Assembly: GCA_000716465.1 (NCBI GenBank)
Contig: JNWL01000015.1
Span: 62,001-126,000 of the forward strand
Length of the DNA stretch: 64,000 bases
Origin: Streptomyces bikiniensis
GTDB lineage: Bacteria > Actinomycetota > Actinomycetes > Streptomycetales > Streptomycetaceae
Direction: 5' to 3'
Positions 16,741 through 24,304 of this stretch are shown piece by piece. The notes under the pieces are model-generated. The model was not told where the DNA came from and searched no databases. It worked only from the letters and a program-made list of their open reading frames with translations. Each line of letters begins with the position of its first letter. The first letter of the stretch is position 1. The position numbers and the translations under genes were made by a program.

Positions 16741-16771
16741 CATACGCGTGTATGCGTATTTGCGTATACGC
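16741..16771. promoter_or_regulatory. Palindrome cluster between divergent genes (candidate GntR operator)
   Basis: CATAC-GCGT-GTATG at 16741-16754 is followed by TGCGTAT at 16753-16759 and again at 16761-16767; the second copy is part of the perfect palindrome GCGTATACGC at 16762-16771. The cluster sits in the 150-base gap between the minus-strand trio and the GntR gene. It is AT-richer than its surroundings, as expected for an operator-promoter. Confidence 0.55.
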
Positions 16772-16808
16772 GGTCGCGTGGAAACGCAGATACGCGGACG
16801 CTGCCGTT

Positions 16809-17042
16809 ATGGATCTCGACCGCAGCAAGCCCGTATGGCCCCAGGTGGCAGACGAACTGCGCCGCCGACTGGACGCCGGGGAGTGGGAGCCCGGATCGCG
16901 CTTCCCTCCCGTGAACCAGTTGGCTGCCGAGCTGGACGTGGTGCCGTCGACCGTTCAGAGGGCCGTGGTCGCCCTGCGCGAAGAGGGACGCCTGCGTACC
17001 GAGCTGGGCCGGGGCTCGTTCGTGACGGGCGGCAAGGAGTAA
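16809..17042 (+). CDS. Minimal GntR-family transcriptional regulator
   Basis: A 77-residue protein that is essentially only the GntR winged-helix DNA-binding domain: PVWPQVADELRRRLDAGEWEPGSRFPPVNQLAAEL, then the recognition helix VVPSTVQRAVVALREEGRL and wing LGRGSFVTG. No effector-binding domain follows. ATG 16809 starts the domain; a longer reading from 16725 would run through the palindrome cluster. It lies divergent from the three-gene set and probably controls both promoters. Similar short GntR proteins occur in Streptomyces mobile elements. Confidence 0.8.
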   Translation: MDLDRSKPVWPQVADELRRRLDAGEWEPGSRFPPVNQLAAELDVVPSTVQRAVVALREEGRLRTELGRGSFVTGGKE

Positions 17043-17053
17043 CGGCGGCGCGC

Positions 17054-17263
17054 TCAGTGCCCCTCGGGGTGCCTGCGCATCAGGACGTTGCAGTCGGACA
17101 CCGTGGTCATGTCGCCGCCTCGCCGAGCACGAGCGCGCACATCGGCCAGCTCGGCGCATCCGGCGCATCCGTCGACGGGGGCGGGCTCCGGCTCGTTCGT
17201 GCGGTCCGGCAGTACCACCGGAGCACTCGGGTAAGTCTTGGGTGTGGTGATCGACTTGGCCAT
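17054..17263 (-). CDS. Small hypothetical protein with CxxC
   Basis: A 69-residue protein beginning MAKSITTPKTYPSAP, with a GCAGCAEL motif and a later single Cys. ATG 17263 is preceded by AGGAG at good distance. It converges on the GntR gene with 11 bases between stops. The type is common beside XRE/DUF5753 regulators in Streptomyces; function unknown. Confidence 0.6.
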   Translation of the reverse strand: MAKSITTPKTYPSAPVVLPDRTNEPEPAPVDGCAGCAELADVRARARRGGDMTTVSDCNVLMRRHPEGH

Positions 17264-17353
17264 GCCCGCTCCTAGCGTCGTCTGGGTGACGACCACGCTA
17301 GGAAGCCGGAGAGGCCGGATCCAAGCGAGTTCTACGTGGTTGCACGCGAGTTC

Positions 17354-18205
17354 TCAGCTCAGCGCTTTCAGGGCGTTCGTGATCAGAGCACGGGCCTCTG
17401 CCCCGTACACCGCCATCTTGTGCAGCTCCGTGAACGCCTTGAGGTAGAGGGCGATCTCACTGGGCGCGGTGACGGTGATCTTTGCCGACAGGAGTTCCAC
17501 CAAAACCTGCCGGTCGTCGTAGAGGTTGAAAGACTCCAGCGTCCACATACCGGTCCTGGGGCGCCCGGAAGGGATGATCCCGAGGGAGACGGCGGGCAGC
17601 GACATGACCGACAGCAGGTGTCCGAGCTGGCCGGCCATGCACTCGGCGTCCCCGATCTGGTACCGGAGGACGGACTCCTCCAGCAGCATGGTGAAGCGGT
17701 GGTCTCCTTCGTAGAGGACGCGGGCACGCTTCATGCGGCTTTCCACGGCAGCTTCGAGGTCATCGGGGATGTCGTGGAACTTTCCGACAGTACGCAACAG
17801 CGCCGTGGCATACGCCGGCGTCTGGAACAGGCCCGGGACCAAGAAGGACGCATACGCACGTCGGCGCCTGGTCCGGTCGTTGAGCTTGCGGGAGGCTTCC
17901 TGCATGGGCAGGAGACCACCACGTTGGATTCGCTTCCACTCCACGTACGCGGCCTCGGCGGTCCGGGAGCGTGCGATGAGGTCGGCGGCCTGGTCGTCGG
18001 TGCCGCATGCCGTACACCAAGCGCGAATGTCCTGGTCCGAAGGGGCCGTGACGCCGTTCTCCACCCGCGACACCTTGGACTTGTGCCACCCGCACCGGGC
18101 GGCCAGTTCGTGGCCGTGGAGGCCGGCGTCCTTCCGAAGCTCCTTGAGCCGCTCAGCCACGGCGGTACGAGCCTGAGCGGCGCTGGAGGACTGGGGGATG
18201 GGCAT
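17354..18205 (-). CDS. XRE-family regulator with DUF5753 domain
   Basis: A 283-residue regulator. The helix-turn-helix lies at about residues 15-70 (RLKELRKDAGLHGHELAARCGWHKSKVSRVENG). The rest is the DUF5753 effector-like domain, recognisable from VPGLFQTPAYATALLR, the RMKRARVLYEG region and late PSGRPRTGMWTLESFNLYDD. This family is highly duplicated in Streptomyces and usually sits beside a small partner. Here the partner is the DUF6879 gene, which ends 17 bases before this start. A role as a regulator of the cassette is inferred. G+C looks lower here than in neighbouring housekeeping genes, suggesting accessory origin. Confidence 0.85.
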   Translation of the reverse strand: MPIPQSSSAAQARTAVAERLKELRKDAGLHGHELAARCGWHKSKVSRVENGVTAPSDQDIRAWCTACGTDDQAADLIARSRTAEAAYVEWKRIQRGGLLPMQEASRKLNDRTRRRRAYASFLVPGLFQTPAYATALLRTVGKFHDIPDDLEAAVESRMKRARVLYEGDHRFTMLLEESVLRYQIGDAECMAGQLGHLLSVMSLPAVSLGIIPSGRPRTGMWTLESFNLYDDRQVLVELLSAKITVTAPSEIALYLKAFTELHKMAVYGAEARALITNALKALS

Positions 18206-18222
18206 GGACTACGTCACCGTGC

Positions 18223-18747
18223 TCAGATCGCGAACTCCTCGTGCGGGATGGCGAGTTTCCAAACCGCCTTGAAGGCATCAGAGCAGAGCCGCACGGTTGC
18301 CGGGTCGTCGTTCAGCTCGTGTCCGATCACGGCTCCGTCCCCGGACAGGTGGCCGAAGCGGATCAGGCGGTCATCGAAGAGCCAGAAGTCCGTTCCGGGC
18401 AGGGCCAGGCCGGTAGCCAGCCGACGAGGGAGCCAGCGAACTTCCTCACCGGCCGCCAGGTTCACGAAGGTGCTGGCGTGCTCGAACCGGATGTACTCGG
18501 AGGGCGGGAGGGACACGATCCGGGCCCGCTGTACCCGTACGCCCCGCCGAACCGCCGACTGGATCATCTCCGTCCAGGGCCGCGCGTTCTCCACAGCGTC
18601 GGGCGCGATGGTGCGGTGCTCCCGCCATGCGGCGAACTCCGCTGCCTCCGACTCCACCCCGTAGTGATCCCGCATCTCCACGCGAACCACGGAGTGCCGG
18701 GCATCCGCGAGGAGGTCAGAGAACGCGGGCACGTTCCTCTGCGTCAT
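18223..18747 (-). CDS. DUF6879 family protein
   Basis: A 174-residue protein of the DUF6879 family, recognised by LRVEMRDHYGVESE-like and FWLFDDRLIRFGHLSGDG stretches. No catalytic motif is evident. Family members nearly always accompany DUF5753 regulators, as here. The start at ATG 18747 lies inside the end of the preceding small gene (32-base overlap), so the pair is translationally coupled. The biological role is unknown; toxin-antitoxin-like or signalling roles have been guessed for such pairs but are not shown by the sequence. Confidence 0.8.
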   Translation of the reverse strand: MTQRNVPAFSDLLADARHSVVRVEMRDHYGVESEAAEFAAWREHRTIAPDAVENARPWTEMIQSAVRRGVRVQRARIVSLPPSEYIRFEHASTFVNLAAGEEVRWLPRRLATGLALPGTDFWLFDDRLIRFGHLSGDGAVIGHELNDDPATVRLCSDAFKAVWKLAIPHEEFAI

Positions 18748-18961
18748 CGAGGGCCTTCCTGATCAGCGGCGCCATGCGGGCCGGAATCCTGACGACGGCC
18801 TCCGTGTCGGGGATGCTCCCCACCTGTCGGCATTCCGCTTCGGTCGCCTCATCGGCCTTCCAGCCCTGGAAGACCAGGTCTGCCGTTGCGTCGTCCACGA
18901 ACACGGACGGGCAGTCCTCCAACTTACTGTTGGGGTCCTTGCCGAAGAAGGTTAGAGCCAT
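18716..18961 (-). CDS. Small hypothetical protein of the DUF6879/XRE cassette
   Basis: An 81-residue acidic protein (MALTFFGKDPNSKLEDCPSV start) of unknown function. GGGAG seven bases before ATG 18961 supports the start. It overlaps the DUF6879 gene by 32 bases and so heads a three-gene cassette. It is not the DUF397 partner usual in other cassettes. It uses codons such as CTA that are rare in the neighbouring housekeeping genes. Confidence 0.65.
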   Translation of the reverse strand: MALTFFGKDPNSKLEDCPSVFVDDATADLVFQGWKADEATEAECRQVGSIPDTEAVVRIPARMAPLIRKALDDAEERARVL

Positions 18962-19067
18962 GGTCTTGCTCCCTGACTACTCGGTTGCGTCTGGTTGCAC
19001 GAGCGTCGTCCGCTCCACCAAGCACGGTCAAGAGCGCTCTCGGCCAGTCCAAGCACCGCGCACGGCG

Positions 19068-19385
19068 TCACCCGTCGGCACCGGTGTGCGCCGGCCCCGA
19101 GTCGTAGCGGTCGAGGAACTCGTCCGGCGGGACGTCGAGCGCGTGCAGGCGGGAGAACACCTCTGTGCCCGCGCCCACCTCCTCGTCGCCGTCGGAGATC
19201 CGGTAGACCTGCACCATGTCCAGGATCTCGTAGCCGCCCTCCCCGGCGTACCCCTCCGCCTCCCGCTCGGCCAGCTCGACGGCCTCGTCGAGGGACCGCG
19301 CCCGGAACAGCACGACGCGCTCCTCGTAGGGGCGGCTCTCCGGGCTCGGCCACCGGTAGAAGGTCCTGGCGCCGTACCACGCCAT
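19068..19385 (-). CDS. DUF4288 domain-containing protein
   Basis: A 105-residue cytoplasmic protein of the DUF4288 type, function unknown. Recognisable features are MAWYGARTFYRW at the start, YEERVVLFRARSLDEAVELAEREAEGY, and ILDMVQVYRI. Start ATG 19385 has AGGAG at good spacing; the upstream ATG 19400 does not. It sits between the XRE cassette and tRNA-Cys, transcribed the same way as both. Confidence 0.7.
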   Translation of the reverse strand: MAWYGARTFYRWPSPESRPYEERVVLFRARSLDEAVELAEREAEGYAGEGGYEILDMVQVYRISDGDEEVGAGTEVFSRLHALDVPPDEFLDRYDSGPAHTGADG

Positions 19386-19490
19386 CGGTTCTCTCCTCAT
19401 CGCCGGTCCGCCGCATCCCCTCGCACGAAACCTTGATCATCGTCCAGGGGGTCCGCCCGCGCAACGAGTTTCGCCCCGGCCCGCGCACGA

Positions 19491-19524
19491 CGACGGCCCC
19501 GGACCGAAAGGACCGGGGCCGTCG
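19491..19524 (-). terminator. Terminator of tRNA-Cys
   Basis: A perfect 12-bp stem (CGACGGCCCCGG with CCGGGGCCGTCG) and a 10-base loop begin 12 bases beyond the tRNA body on its 3' side. Confidence 0.8.
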
Positions 19525-19535
19525 AAGGGACGTGG

Positions 19536-19607
19536 AGACCGTGGCGGGAATCGAACCCGCGTAACTCGCTTTGCAGGCGAGTCCCTGAACCACTCGGGCA
19601 CACGGTC
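19536..19607 (-). tRNA. tRNA-Cys (GCA)
   Basis: All arms fold: acceptor GACCGTG with CACGGTC, anticodon stem CTCGC/GCGAG around loop CTGCAAA (anticodon GCA), four-base variable loop, T arm GCGGG-TTCGATT-CCCGC and discriminator U. CCA is encoded (19533-19535). The 3' end faces the accessory genes at 15.8-19 kb. Confidence 0.95.
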
Positions 19608-19787
19608 CTGTGACGAACTGGTACGACCGTAGGGGGCGGTCCGAGGAGGGCTCAAGGGTTCGCGGGGCCGTGCCACGCGACTGCCACACTCCCGCAACAC
19701 TCCGTTCGCGGTCGTAGGACCGAGGACCGAGTGATCGCCGGACTTCCGACAGGGGTCATTCAGGTCTACACCTCTTACTCTGGGGGG

Positions 19788-21296
19788 ATGAGCGCCCTCG
19801 AACCCCGAGACGCCGGCACCGACGCCGCCGTCGTCCCGAGCCCCGGAACCGGACCCCGTGCCGACCAGCCCGCCGACAGGGGGTCCGTCCTCGACCCGGC
19901 CCACCGGGCGCTCAGCATCGGCATCGTCTCCGTCGTCCTGCTCATCGCCTTCGAGGCGACCGCCGTCGGCACCGCCATGCCCGTCGCCGCCCGCGAGCTG
20001 AACGGCGTGTCCGTCTACGCCTTCGCCTTCTCCGCGTACTTCACCACCAGCCTCTTCGGCATGGTCCTGGCCGGCCAGTGGTCCGACCGGAACGGCCCGC
20101 TCGCGCCCCTCACCGCCGGCATGTCCGCCTTCGCCGCCGGGCTGCTCCTCTCCGGGACCGCCGGCGCCATGTGGACGTTCGTCCTCGGCCGGGCCGTGCA
20201 GGGCCTCGGCGGCGGCCTCGTCATCGTCGCCCTGTACGTGGTCGTCAGCCGCGCCTACGACGAGCACCTCAGGCCCGCGATCATGGCCGCCTTCGCCGCG
20301 AGCTGGGTCGTCCCCTCCGTCGTCGGCCCGCTCGCCTCCGGCACGATCACCGAGCACCTGGGCTGGCGCTGGGTCTTCGTCGGCATACCGGCCCTCGTCG
20401 TCCTGCCGCTCGCCCTCGCCCTCCCCGCGATCCGCCGCACCGCCTCCGGCCCCGCCGACCCGGAGGCGCCCGCCGCCCCCTGGGACCGGCGCCGGATCCG
20501 GCTGGCGCTCGGCATCTCCGCCGGTGCCGGGCTCCTCCAGTACGCCGGGCAGGAACTGCGCTGGCCGTCCCTGCTGCCCGCCGCCGCGGGCGCCGCGCTG
20601 CTCGTGCCCGCCGTGCGGGGGCTGCTGCCGCGCGGCACCTACCGGGCCGCCCGCGGCCTGCCCTCCGTCGTCCTGCTGCGCGGGATCGCCGCCGGGTCCT
20701 TCATCGCCGCCGAGTCCTTCGTGCCCCTGATGCTGGTCACCCAGCGGGGCCTGAGCCCCACCCTCGCCGGGCTCTCCCTGGCCGTCGGCGGCCTCACCTG
20801 GGCGCTCGGCTCCTGGATCCAGTCCCGGCCGTGGACGGAGCCGTACCGGGAACGCCTCGTCGTCCTCGGGATGGTCCTGGTCGCGCTCGCGATCGCGACG
20901 GCCCCGAGCGTCCTGATCACCGCCGTGCCCGTGTGGACCGTCGCGGTGGCCTGGGCCTTCGGCTGCCTCGGCATGGGCGCGGTGATCTCCTCCACGAGCG
21001 TGCTCCTCCTGAAGCTCTCCGCCCCCGAGGAGGCGGGCGCGAACTCCGCCGCCCTCCAGATCTCCGACGGCCTCTCCAACGTCCTGCTCCTCGCCTCCGG
21101 CGGCGCCGCCTTCGCGGCCCTCGGCGGCGGCGCGGTGGGCCACGCGGTCACCTCCCACACGGCCGCCACCGGCTCCCACCCGGCCGCCTTCGCGGCGGTC
21201 TTCCTGCCGATGGCGGGGGTGGCGGCGGCGGGGGCGTGGGTCGCCACGCGGTTGCACGGGGAGCCGGTACGGTCCGGAGACCCGAAAGCCCCCTGA
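19788..21296 (+). CDS. MFS transporter (drug-exporter like)
   Basis: Major facilitator of 502 residues with 12-14 hydrophobic helices. A hydrophilic head of about 35 residues precedes the first helix (ALSIGIVSVVLLIAFEATAVGTAMPV). The MFS loop 2-3 signature appears as GQWSDRNGPLAPL, and the helix-5 region has GWRWVFVGIPALVVLPLAL typical of DHA2-type exporters. ATG 19788 is taken over an upstream ATG. The hexamer TACTCT ends six bases before it, so the mRNA may be leaderless. Substrate is unknown. It is single and not linked to a regulator. Confidence 0.8.
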   Translation: MSALEPRDAGTDAAVVPSPGTGPRADQPADRGSVLDPAHRALSIGIVSVVLLIAFEATAVGTAMPVAARELNGVSVYAFAFSAYFTTSLFGMVLAGQWSDRNGPLAPLTAGMSAFAAGLLLSGTAGAMWTFVLGRAVQGLGGGLVIVALYVVVSRAYDEHLRPAIMAAFAASWVVPSVVGPLASGTITEHLGWRWVFVGIPALVVLPLALALPAIRRTASGPADPEAPAAPWDRRRIRLALGISAGAGLLQYAGQELRWPSLLPAAAGAALLVPAVRGLLPRGTYRAARGLPSVVLLRGIAAGSFIAAESFVPLMLVTQRGLSPTLAGLSLAVGGLTWALGSWIQSRPWTEPYRERLVVLGMVLVALAIATAPSVLITAVPVWTVAVAWAFGCLGMGAVISSTSVLLLKLSAPEEAGANSAALQISDGLSNVLLLASGGAAFAALGGGAVGHAVTSHTAATGSHPAAFAAVFLPMAGVAAAGAWVATRLHGEPVRSGDPKAP

Positions 21297-21303
21297 CACC
21301 ACG

Positions 21304-21321
21304 TGGTACCGCGCGGTACCA
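21304..21321. promoter_or_regulatory. 18-bp perfect palindrome before the toxin-antitoxin pair
   Basis: TGGTACCGCGCGGTACCA is fully self-complementary and ends seven bases before the antitoxin ATG. A second, shorter palindrome CCACGTGG overlaps its left end (21299-21306). The position fits an operator for auto-repression by the antitoxin or the toxin-antitoxin complex. Confidence 0.65.
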
Positions 21322-21328
21322 TGGCGTC

Positions 21329-21526
21329 ATGGCTGGTCTCAACGTCAGGTTCACCGAGGAAGAGCTGGACGCCCTGCGCGAGCGGGCCGAGGCGGAAGGG
21401 CGCAGCATGCAGTCCTTCGCGCACGACGCCGTGATCCGGGCCATAAACGAGCACTCCCGCCTCTTCAACGAGGCGGCCGAGCACGTGCTGAAGGTCAGTG
21501 AGGAGCTGAACCGGAGGCTCGCGTGA
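21329..21526 (+). CDS. Ribbon-helix-helix-type antitoxin (Doc partner)
   Basis: A 65-residue protein. The N-terminal NVRFTEEELDALRERAEAEGRSMQSFAHDAVIRAI fits a ribbon-helix-helix DNA-binding fold. The charged C-terminal helix (FNEAAEHVLKVSEELNRRL) would wrap the toxin. Its stop overlaps the toxin start (GTGA), the usual antitoxin-first order. No clear ribosome site precedes ATG 21329, which lies seven bases from the palindrome, so leaderless translation is possible. The role as antitoxin is inferred from order, size and fold. Confidence 0.78.
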   Translation: MAGLNVRFTEEELDALRERAEAEGRSMQSFAHDAVIRAINEHSRLFNEAAEHVLKVSEELNRRLA

Positions 21527-21894
21527 CGTACTACCTCACGCTTCCCGAGGTCCTGAACCTCGCGCAGCGGCTCGGCGCGGACGAAGTGCGGGACTACGGC
21601 CTCCTCGACTCCGCCCTGGCGCGTCCGCAGTCGAGCGTATTCGGCCAGGACGCCTACCCGGACGTCTGGCAGAAGGCCGCGGCGCTCATGGAATCGCTCG
21701 CCCGCAACCACGGACTCGTGGACGGGAACAAGCGCATCGCCTGGTACGCGACCTGGGTCTTCCTCCACATGAACGGGCATCCGCTGGACTCGGCCTTCGA
21801 CGTCGACGAAGCGGAGGCGTTCGTCCTGGACGTCTGCCAGGGCGCCCTCGACGTCCCCAAGATCGCCGCGCAGCTGCCCCGGTTCGCGCGCTGA
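21523..21894 (+). CDS. doc: Fic/Doc-family toxin
   Basis: A 123-residue Doc-type toxin. The Fic motif is complete: HGLVDGNKRIAW at about residues 66-77, with His, Asp, Asn, Lys and Arg in place. Lys at the position before Arg marks the Doc subgroup, known to phosphorylate elongation factor Tu rather than AMPylate proteins. The start MTYYLTLPEVLNLAQRL is typical of chromosomal Doc proteins. It is translationally coupled to the upstream antitoxin. Target and activity here are inferred from the family. Confidence 0.85.
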   Translation: MTYYLTLPEVLNLAQRLGADEVRDYGLLDSALARPQSSVFGQDAYPDVWQKAAALMESLARNHGLVDGNKRIAWYATWVFLHMNGHPLDSAFDVDEAEAFVLDVCQGALDVPKIAAQLPRFAR

Positions 21895-22017
21895 CCGCTC
21901 CGACGTGAGCTGAATCGCACCCGGAGGGGAGACCCCCCGGTCGGGTACGAGGTCCGGGCCGGGCCGCCGGTAGGGTGGCCCGGTTGTCATATCTGGACGA
22001 GCGTCGAACCGGAGATC

Positions 22018-23811
22018 GTGACTACCACCGCCCCCTCCTCACACCACCTCTCTCCCGCCTTCCCCGGCCGCGCCCCCTGGGGCACCGCCGGCAAGCTGCG
22101 CGCCTGGCAGCAGGGCGCGATGGAGAAGTACATCCAGGAGCAGCCCCGCGACTTCCTCGCGGTCGCCACCCCCGGAGCCGGCAAGACCACCTTCGCGCTG
22201 ACCCTCGCCTCGTGGCTCCTGCACCATCACGTCGTGCAGCAGGTGACCGTGATCGCGCCCACCGAGCACCTGAAGAAGCAGTGGGCCGCGGCCGCCGCGC
22301 GCATAGGGATCAAGCTGGACCCGGAGTACAGCGCCGGGCCGCTCAGCAAGGAGTACGACGGCGTCGCCCTCACCTACGCGGGCGTCGGCGTGCGGCCCAT
22401 GCTCCACCGCAACCGCTGCGAGCAGCGCAAGACCCTCGTCATCCTGGACGAGATCCACCACGCCGGAGACTCCAAGTCCTGGGGCGAGGCCTGCCTGGAG
22501 GCCTTCGAGCCCGCCACGCGCCGCCTCGCGCTCACCGGCACCCCGTTCCGCTCCGACACCAACCCGATCCCCTTCGTCACGTACGAGGAGGGGAACGACG
22601 GCATCCGCCGCTCCTCCGCGGACTACACGTACGGCTACGGCAACGCCCTCGGCGACGGGGTCGTCCGGCCGGTCATCTTCCTCTCCTACAGCGGCAACAT
22701 GCGCTGGCGCACCAAGGCCGGCGACGAGATCGCCGCCCGCCTCGGCGAGCCGATGACCAAGGACGCGATCTCGCAGGCCTGGCGCACCGCCCTCGACCCG
22801 CGCGGCGACTGGATGCCGAACGTGCTGCGCGCCGCCGACCAGCGGCTCACCGAGGTCCGCAAGTCCATCCCCGACGCGGGCGGCCTGGTCATCGCCTCCG
22901 ACCAGGAGTCGGCCCGCGCGTACGCCAAGCTGATCCGCGAGATCACCGGCCACCGCGCCACCCTCGTCCTCTCCGACGACGCGGGCGCCTCGAACCGCAT
23001 CGACGAGTTCAGCGAGAGCGACGACCGCTGGATGGTCGCCGTCCGCATGGTGTCCGAGGGCGTCGACGTCCCCCGCCTCGCGGTCGGCGTGTACGCCACG
23101 ACGATCTCGACCCCGCTCTTCTTCGCCCAGGCCGTCGGCCGCTTCGTGCGTTCGCGCAGGCGCGGCGAGACCGCGTCCGTGTTCCTTCCCACGATCCCCA
23201 GCCTCCTCGGCTTCGCCAACGAGATGGAGGTCGAGCGCGACCACACCCTCGACCGGCCGAAGAAGGCGGGCGAGGACGAGGACCCGTACGCCGAGTCCGA
23301 GAAGGAGATGGCGGAGGCCGAGAAGCAGCAGGACGAGGACACCGGGGAGCAGGACATGCTGCCCTTCGAGGCCCTGGAGTCCGACGCCGTCTTCGACCGC
23401 GTCCTCTACAACAGCGCCGAGTTCGGCATGCAGGCCCACCCCGGCAGCGAGGAGGAGCAGGACTACCTCGGCATCCCCGGCCTCCTCGAACCCGACCAGG
23501 TCCAGCTCCTCCTCCAGAAGCGCCAGGCCCGGCAGATCGCACACAGCCGCAAGAGGCCGGACAGCGAGGCGGACCTCCTGGAGCTGCCCGCCGAGCGGCG
23601 GCCCGTCGTCTCCCACAAGGAACTGCTCGAACTGCGCAAGCGGCTCAACACGATGGTCGGCGCGTACGTGCACCAGAGCGGCAAGCCGCACGGCGTCATC
23701 CACACCGAGCTGCGCCGGGTCTGCGGCGGCCCGCCGAGCGCGGAGGCCACCGCCGGGCAGATCCGCGAGCGGATCAAGAAGGTCCAGGAGTGGGCCACGC
23801 GGATGCGCTGA
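22018..23811 (+). CDS. DEAD/DEAH-box superfamily 2 helicase
   Basis: SF2 helicase of 597 residues. Motif I is ATPGAGKTT at about residue 51, motif II DEIHH, motif III LTGTPFR, and the C-terminal RecA lobe has MVSEGVDVPRL and QAVGRFVRSRR (motif VI). An acidic, Lys/Glu/Asp-rich insert (EDEDPYAESEKEMAEAEK) follows the helicase core. The C-terminal 150 residues are not recognised. GTG 22018 has GGAG upstream. The type is conserved in actinobacteria as a single gene, probably acting on DNA. It is not part of an evident restriction or defence operon. Confidence 0.85.
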   Translation: MTTTAPSSHHLSPAFPGRAPWGTAGKLRAWQQGAMEKYIQEQPRDFLAVATPGAGKTTFALTLASWLLHHHVVQQVTVIAPTEHLKKQWAAAAARIGIKLDPEYSAGPLSKEYDGVALTYAGVGVRPMLHRNRCEQRKTLVILDEIHHAGDSKSWGEACLEAFEPATRRLALTGTPFRSDTNPIPFVTYEEGNDGIRRSSADYTYGYGNALGDGVVRPVIFLSYSGNMRWRTKAGDEIAARLGEPMTKDAISQAWRTALDPRGDWMPNVLRAADQRLTEVRKSIPDAGGLVIASDQESARAYAKLIREITGHRATLVLSDDAGASNRIDEFSESDDRWMVAVRMVSEGVDVPRLAVGVYATTISTPLFFAQAVGRFVRSRRRGETASVFLPTIPSLLGFANEMEVERDHTLDRPKKAGEDEDPYAESEKEMAEAEKQQDEDTGEQDMLPFEALESDAVFDRVLYNSAEFGMQAHPGSEEEQDYLGIPGLLEPDQVQLLLQKRQARQIAHSRKRPDSEADLLELPAERRPVVSHKELLELRKRLNTMVGAYVHQSGKPHGVIHTELRRVCGGPPSAEATAGQIRERIKKVQEWATRMR

Positions 23812-23833
23812 GACCCGCGCCGCCCCGGGTACC

Positions 23834-23865
23834 GGAGGCCCGTACACCGCTGTGTACGGGCCTCC
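23834..23865 (+). terminator. Terminator of the helicase gene
   Basis: A perfect 14-bp stem (GGAGGCCCGTACAC and its complement) with a CGCT loop begins 22 bases after the stop codon. No T-run follows. Confidence 0.85.
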
Positions 23866-23919
23866 GCCGTCCCGTCCCGCCGTCCCGTCCCGCCGTCCCG
23901 TCCCGCCGTCCCGCCGTCC
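23865..23919. repeat. Tandem 13-bp pyrimidine-rich repeat
   Basis: Three copies of CGCCGTCCCGTCC run from 23865 to 23903, followed by two shortened 8-bp copies (CGCCGTCC). The array is non-coding and lies just behind the helicase terminator. Confidence 0.8.
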
Positions 23920-23938
23920 CGCAGTCCCGGCCCGCCCC

Positions 23939-24005
23939 GCCGCGCCGCGGAACCGGGCAACGGCCGACCCCCGCCGCGCCGCGGAACCGGGCAACGGCCG
24001 ACCCC
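23939..24005. repeat. Two copies of a 33-bp direct repeat
   Basis: Identical 33-bp units start at 23939 and 23973 (period 34). Each reads GCCGCGCCGCGG followed by AACCGGGCAACGGCCGACC and CC. With the array before it, this fills the 490-base gap between the helicase and the IclR gene. The remainder (24006-24304) holds no gene, only the presumed IclR promoter. Confidence 0.8.
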
Positions 24006-24304
24006 CTCCGCGCGCCCCGCACGACATAGCCGCTCTTGTCCGCCGAAGTCCTTCCTCCGGCCGACCAAGGCCCCGAACCGTCTTCATCCGGTCGCCGGCG
24101 CCCGGATTCTGGACGAGGTCTTCCGCTGAGCGGAGCGGGTCGCTACTGTCCCGGCTCAAAAGCATTCGCCCCGTGGCAGCGCCGCCGCGGAGCGCAGCCG
24201 GTGTACCCCTTCCTGCCGGCGGCCTCTGACGTGCGTCGCCGCGGGACCGGCGAGGCAACCCCGTGAGAGTCCCGCCTCCATCTCACTCCGAAGGAGAGGG
24301 CGTC

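Noticed and set aside
23865..24005. CRISPR-like array
   Set aside because: Units are too short, adjoin without unique spacers and no cas genes are near.
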